NCBI GenBank assembly: GCA_023487645.1
Contig: JAMDBX010000074.1
Coordinates: forward strand, 1-17,347
Source: Patescibacteria group bacterium
Lineage (GTDB): Bacteria > Patescibacteria > Microgenomatia > Daviesbacterales > UBA10151
DNA length: 17,347 bases
Reading direction: 5' to 3'
Part shown: piece by piece, positions 14,391-17,347 of the stretch
How positions within the stretch are numbered: position 1 is the first letter of the stretch
How the letters are laid out: each line of letters opens with the position of its first letter
Translations under genes and position numbers: made by a program
Notes under the pieces: generated by a model
The model's database searches: none
Told to the model about the DNA's origin: nothing
Seen by the model: the letters and a program-made list of their open reading frames with translations, nothing else

Positions 14391-14424
14391 TGAGAGTAAT
14401 AAATATGGTATATTAATCACACAA
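14391..14424. promoter_or_regulatory. 34-bp divergent intergenic region between deacetylase and purM
   Basis: Only 34 bp separate the two start codons. TATTAA (14411-14416) 8 nt before the purM ATG is a possible -10, with TTGAGA (14390-14395) as a short-spaced -35. No clear box serves the opposite strand. The -35 elements must overlap the other gene's first codons. No Shine-Dalgarno on either side. Confidence 0.4.
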
Positions 14425-15585
14425 ATGGCACAAGATAAAACAAGTTTGTCACTTCGTAATAAACAATCTATCACTTATCGCGCAGCGACAAGCTTGACTT
14501 ATTCTCAAGTCGGAGACAACTACGGCACCAAAGATCCGATTAAAAAATTAGCCCAAACCGCGGCAGCCCAAACCGCTAAAAATTTAGCAGCAATTAATTA
14601 TAAAGAAATATCAGACAGCCGGGGCGAATCAGCCTTTGTTTGGCAAGTTGATGAAAAAACCTTCATGGCTTCGGTAATTGAAGGATTGGGGACAAAAAAC
14701 TTAGTGGCGGACGAGATGAGAACAATCACCAAGAAAACTTATTACGATATTATCGCCCATGATACCGTGGCTACAATAATAAACGACCTTATTACCTCAG
14801 GAGCTAAGCCGTTTGTGTTGCATGCCTATTGGGCCATCGAGGATAACAGCTGGCTGCAGGACGAAGAAAGAATGAAAGATTTAATCCAAGGCTGGAAAAA
14901 TGCTTGTAATGAGTCAGGAGTAGCTTGGGGCGGCGGAGAAACACCTACGCTTAAAGGAATTATTAAGGAAGGAACTGTTGATCTGGCCGGATCAGCCATA
15001 GGAACCATTAAAAATGGCCGGTTAATCAAAGCCGGGAATTTACAAAAAGGAGACAGAATTATTTTCTTAAAAAGCAACGGCATTAATGCTAATGGAGTTT
15101 CGCTGGCCAGAGCAGTTGCTAAAGAATTACCTGATGGATACGCAACCAAACTTCCCAGCGGACAATTGTACGGCGAAGCACTTCTTTCCAAAACTAATAT
15201 TTATGTCAAATTAATCCAGAGCTTACTTGATCAATGGGTGAATATCCATTACATCTCCAATATAACCGGCCATGGACTTCGCAAAGTTATGCGGGCGCCT
15301 CAAGATTTCGTTTACGTGATAGAAAAGGTTTATCCCGCCCCGGAATTATTTGCTTTTATTCAGAAACACAGCAATTTGTCCGATGAGGAAATGTACGGCA
15401 CTTATAACATGGGGCAAGATTATGCAATATTCTTACCGACTGAGGATGTCGAAAAAGCTCAAGAAATTATCAAGGAAAATGGTTTTGAAAGCTTGGACGC
15501 TGGATATTTGGAAGAAGGAAAAAGACAAGTTGTTATCAAGTCAAAAAATATTACCTTTGGGGGCGAAACTTTGGATTTACGTTAA
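14425..15585 (+). CDS. purM: Phosphoribosylformylglycinamidine cyclo-ligase (AIR synthase), PurM-like
   Basis: Fifth step of de novo purine synthesis: ATP-dependent closure of FGAM to aminoimidazole ribotide. The ATG at 14425 is preferred; the frame is open further up (to 14338) but those codons lie in the divergent deacetylase. In 386 aa the PurM fold signatures are in order: TYSQVGDNYG (25-34, for the family's SY-DAGVD), GLGTKNL (87-93), HDTVATIINDLITSGAKPF (112-130), GGGETPTLKG (169-178, for GETAEMPG), FLKSNGINANGVSLAR (214-229), TGHGL (281-285) and NMGQDYAIFLP (328-338). It is about 40 residues longer than E. coli PurM, with extra residues at the N-terminus and around 140-160. Divergence in the usual GETAEMPG motif leaves room for a PurM paralogue acting on a related substrate, but prs and purC nearby favour purine synthesis. 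Confidence 0.82.
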   Translation: MAQDKTSLSLRNKQSITYRAATSLTYSQVGDNYGTKDPIKKLAQTAAAQTAKNLAAINYKEISDSRGESAFVWQVDEKTFMASVIEGLGTKNLVADEMRTITKKTYYDIIAHDTVATIINDLITSGAKPFVLHAYWAIEDNSWLQDEERMKDLIQGWKNACNESGVAWGGGETPTLKGIIKEGTVDLAGSAIGTIKNGRLIKAGNLQKGDRIIFLKSNGINANGVSLARAVAKELPDGYATKLPSGQLYGEALLSKTNIYVKLIQSLLDQWVNIHYISNITGHGLRKVMRAPQDFVYVIEKVYPAPELFAFIQKHSNLSDEEMYGTYNMGQDYAIFLPTEDVEKAQEIIKENGFESLDAGYLEEGKRQVVIKSKNITFGGETLDLR

Positions 15586-15608
15586 TCCTTCGACGTTGCT
15601 CAGAATTT

Positions 15609-16592
15609 TCAGTTTCTTTCTTCTTTATGGCCTTTGGGAATTAATTCTTCAGAAAGCGAATCACCTTGATAAATACGTTTAATAGCTTCTGCTAAAAGAT
15701 TAGCGGTTTGGGCTGCCGTCAACTTCGGATTATCCATCATTTCTTTTCTGATTGGCACAGTATCAGTGATAAAAATTTTATCAAAATCAGCAGCCTTGAT
15801 TCTTTCGGGCGCCGAACCGGAGAAAATCCCGTGAGTGGCTGCAGCAGATACGCTTTTTGCTCCTCTTTCCCTAATTAGTTGGGCAGCGTTGCAAATAGTG
15901 CCGGCTGTATCAATCATGTCATCAACAATTAATACATTTTTACCCTTAACATCACCTATCATATCCATCACCTGACTCTCGTTTGCTTTCATCACATCTC
16001 TTTCCTTATAAACAATGGCCACGCCTGACGCTTTAAGTAAATCCGCATAAAAGGTGGCCTTAGGAACCCCGCCTTTATCCGGTGATGCTATCACTAAATC
16101 TCCATCAGGAAAATTCTTTTTTAGCTCCGGCAGAAGTGCATAGCTTCCATATAAGACATCCCAGGGGATTTCGACAAAACCCGGCTCTTGTTCACTATGG
16201 ATATCAACTGAAATAATCCGATCTGCACCAGCAAATTCTATTAATCTGGCAATTAAAGATGCAGATATCGGGACCCTAGGCCTGTCTTTTCTGTCTTGTC
16301 TTGAATAACCGAAATAAGGAATAACTGCAGAAACTTCATTGGCGGATGACCTTTTGGCTGCATCAATGATTAAAAGAAGCTCGACGATATTAGCATCAAC
16401 CGGCGGACAGGTTGGTTGGATAATGAAAACATCGCGTTTACGTAAATTCTCGGGGATGATAACTCTTTTTTCGCCGTCAGAAAAAACCGTCACGGTTTCG
16501 TCAGCATCTTTACCTAAAGCTTTAGCAATATCTCTTGCCAGCTTTAAATTTGCAGTTCCTGTTAATAATACAAAACCGTTGCTACTTGCCAT
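15609..16592 (-). CDS. prs: Ribose-phosphate pyrophosphokinase (PRPP synthetase)
   Basis: Transfers diphosphate from ATP to ribose 5-phosphate to make PRPP for purine, pyrimidine, NAD, His and Trp synthesis. The 327-aa length is close to the usual 310-320. Seen: FSDGEKRVIIPENLR (37-51, for the family's F-DGE--V-I-E-VRG), PYFGYSRQDRKDRPR (92-106, catalytic/ATP loop), DIHSEQEPGF (130-139), SPDKGGVPKA (170-179) and the PRPP-binding loop LIVDDMIDTAGT (221-232). The flexible-loop Lys-Arg pair is in YKERDV (195-200). It converges with purM with 23 bp between the stops and no hairpin. It lies 26 bp downstream of purC on the same strand but has its own good promoter. A slightly long C-terminal tail is rich in charged residues. 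Confidence 0.95.
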   Translation of the reverse strand: MASSNGFVLLTGTANLKLARDIAKALGKDADETVTVFSDGEKRVIIPENLRKRDVFIIQPTCPPVDANIVELLLIIDAAKRSSANEVSAVIPYFGYSRQDRKDRPRVPISASLIARLIEFAGADRIISVDIHSEQEPGFVEIPWDVLYGSYALLPELKKNFPDGDLVIASPDKGGVPKATFYADLLKASGVAIVYKERDVMKANESQVMDMIGDVKGKNVLIVDDMIDTAGTICNAAQLIRERGAKSVSAAATHGIFSGSAPERIKAADFDKIFITDTVPIRKEMMDNPKLTAAQTANLLAEAIKRIYQGDSLSEELIPKGHKEERN

Positions 16593-16606
16593 AAAGCTTA
16601 TATTAA

Positions 16607-16635
16607 ATTATATCTGTCTTATCGATCTTTTGCAA
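16607..16635 (-). promoter_or_regulatory. Promoter of prs, -35 inside the end of purC
   Basis: Minus strand: TTGCAA (16630-16635), a 17-bp spacer, consensus TATAAT (16607-16612), then 14 nt to the prs ATG. The predicted leader is about 7 nt with no Shine-Dalgarno. It allows prs to be expressed apart from purC. Confidence 0.65.
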
Positions 16636-17347
16636 ACTCAGATTTTAACAGATTATTTTTGATTCTATTATCAGCATCTTTAGTTGTATCCGGGATAATC
16701 TTTTGGCCGGTGATTTTTTCATAAATTCCCATATAAAGCCTGCTCATTTTGGCAATAAACTCCGGGGGCATTTGAGGAATTTTTCCTTTGCCGGTGTAAC
16801 CATGAGTTTTAAACCAAATCCTTAACGGTTCTTTGTCATAACTTTCCGGCTCTAACCCTTTTTTAAATCTTGCCTGATAAGTTTTTTTAACCCAGTACCT
16901 GGAAGAATCAGGAGTATGTATTTCATCAACTAAAATTAGTTTCCCCTTTTCATCCAAGCCAAACTCATACTTTGTATCCACCAAAATTATTCCCGCCTTT
17001 TCACAAACTTTTTGTCCCTTTTCAAAAAGTTCTAAAGCTACCTTCTTCATTTGTTTCCAAATTGCCGGAGTCACAATTTTTCTTTGGATAATTTCTTTTT
17101 CAGTTAACCTTTCATCATGTCCTTTTTCCGCTTTGGTGGTTGGGGTGATTACCGGGCTTGCTAATTTTTGATTTTTTCGCAAACCCTCCGGAAATTTAAT
17201 GCCGTAAATTACCCTTTCCCTTTTTTCATATGATCCCCAAATCGAAGTATCGGTCACGCCGGTAATGTAACCGCGAACCACCATTTCAATTGGGATTACC
17301 TGGCAATTTTTTACTACCATAACATTGGGATCAGGGACGGAAATTAA
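16619..17347 (-). CDS. purC: Phosphoribosylaminoimidazole-succinocarboxamide synthase (SAICAR synthase), 5' end outside window
   Basis: Joins CAIR and aspartate with ATP to form SAICAR in purine synthesis. The frame is open to the window edge, so the 243 residues seen are the C-terminal part; codons before the internal ATG at 17320 encode SVPDPNV, which continues the conserved core, so 17320 is not the true start. Motifs: MVVRGYITG (22-30 of the fragment, for the family's E-VVR-Y-TG), ASPVITPTTKAEKGHDE, GIILVDTKYEFG (for the LVDFKLEFG strand) and LVDEIHTPDSSRYW, the second family signature. The length and inserts suggest the longer type (about 290-310 aa, as in yeast Ade1) rather than the 237-aa E. 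coli type. The stop is 26 bp before prs. Confidence 0.94.
   Translation of the reverse strand, partial: LISVPDPNVMVVKNCQVIPIEMVVRGYITGVTDTSIWGSYEKRERVIYGIKFPEGLRKNQKLASPVITPTTKAEKGHDERLTEKEIIQRKIVTPAIWKQMKKVALELFEKGQKVCEKAGIILVDTKYEFGLDEKGKLILVDEIHTPDSSRYWVKKTYQARFKKGLEPESYDKEPLRIWFKTHGYTGKGKIPQMPPEFIAKMSRLYMGIYEKITGQKIIPDTTKDADNRIKNNLLKSEFAKDR

Noticed and set aside
15586..15608. Terminator between convergent purM and prs
   Set aside because: The 23 bp hold only a weak AACG/CGTT-type symmetry with no stable stem or T-tract.
1..17347. tRNA, rRNA, CRISPR array, riboswitch, insertion sequence or alternative genetic code
   Set aside because: Gaps are too short for structured RNAs, no spaced direct repeats or transposase motifs were found, and TGA serves as a normal stop in gpmA, ppsA, prs and the kinase gene.

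Overview
The window is an A+T-rich, densely packed stretch of bacterial chromosome. It looks like a Patescibacteria (CPR) genome, most likely from the Microgenomates group. This rests on the short intergenic gaps, the shortened enzymes (393-aa enolase, 202-aa phosphoglycerate mutase), the use of PEP synthase next to enolase and phosphoglycerate mutase, and secreted proteins whose membrane leader has a charged-Gly-[Leu/Phe]-x-x-Ile pattern (KGLAPIF, EGFSHIL). TGA acts as a true stop in several genes, so this is the standard bacterial code and not the Gracilibacteria/Absconditabacteria code. The lineage is an inference; no rRNA or marker gene is present to prove it.

Layout. (1) 1-225: the 3' end of an alpha/beta hydrolase, running into the end of gpmA with no gap. 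(2) 226-7198, all on the minus strand: a 48-aa membrane peptide, a PAP2-type phosphatase/phosphotransferase, a D-glycerate-3-kinase-like P-loop kinase, a broken MFS transporter, PEP synthase, enolase and phosphoglycerate mutase. The last three are tightly coupled and connect 3-phosphoglycerate to pyruvate; the kinase could feed 3-phosphoglycerate in from glycerate. (3) 7274-14390: a cell-envelope block with a secreted glycosidase-like TIM-barrel protein, a divergent membrane-anchored protein of unknown function, a GT-C-like membrane glycosyltransferase, a DrrAB-type ABC-2 exporter and two NodB-family polysaccharide deacetylases of different subtypes. (4) 14425-17347: nucleotide synthesis, with purM-like AIR synthase, prs (PRPP synthetase) and the 3' part of purC (SAICAR synthase).

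The most interesting structure is regulatory. Between the glycosidase-like gene and the unknown anchored-protein gene (8399-8485) sit two back-to-back promoters, each with a perfect TTGACA -35 box and a 17-bp spacer. In both, the -10 box lies exactly 7 nt before the start codon, so both mRNAs should be leaderless. The two -35 boxes are only 15 bp apart, so the promoters probably cannot both be occupied at once. One spacer also holds a perfect 12-bp palindrome that could be an operator. The next gene (start 9488) shows the same -10 / 7 nt / start layout. Across the window, genes that open a transcript usually lack a Shine-Dalgarno sequence, whereas gpmA inside an operon and the 48-aa peptide have strong ones.

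No tRNA, rRNA, CRISPR array, insertion sequence, riboswitch or convincing intrinsic terminator was seen. No stretch over 300 bases is without a gene.
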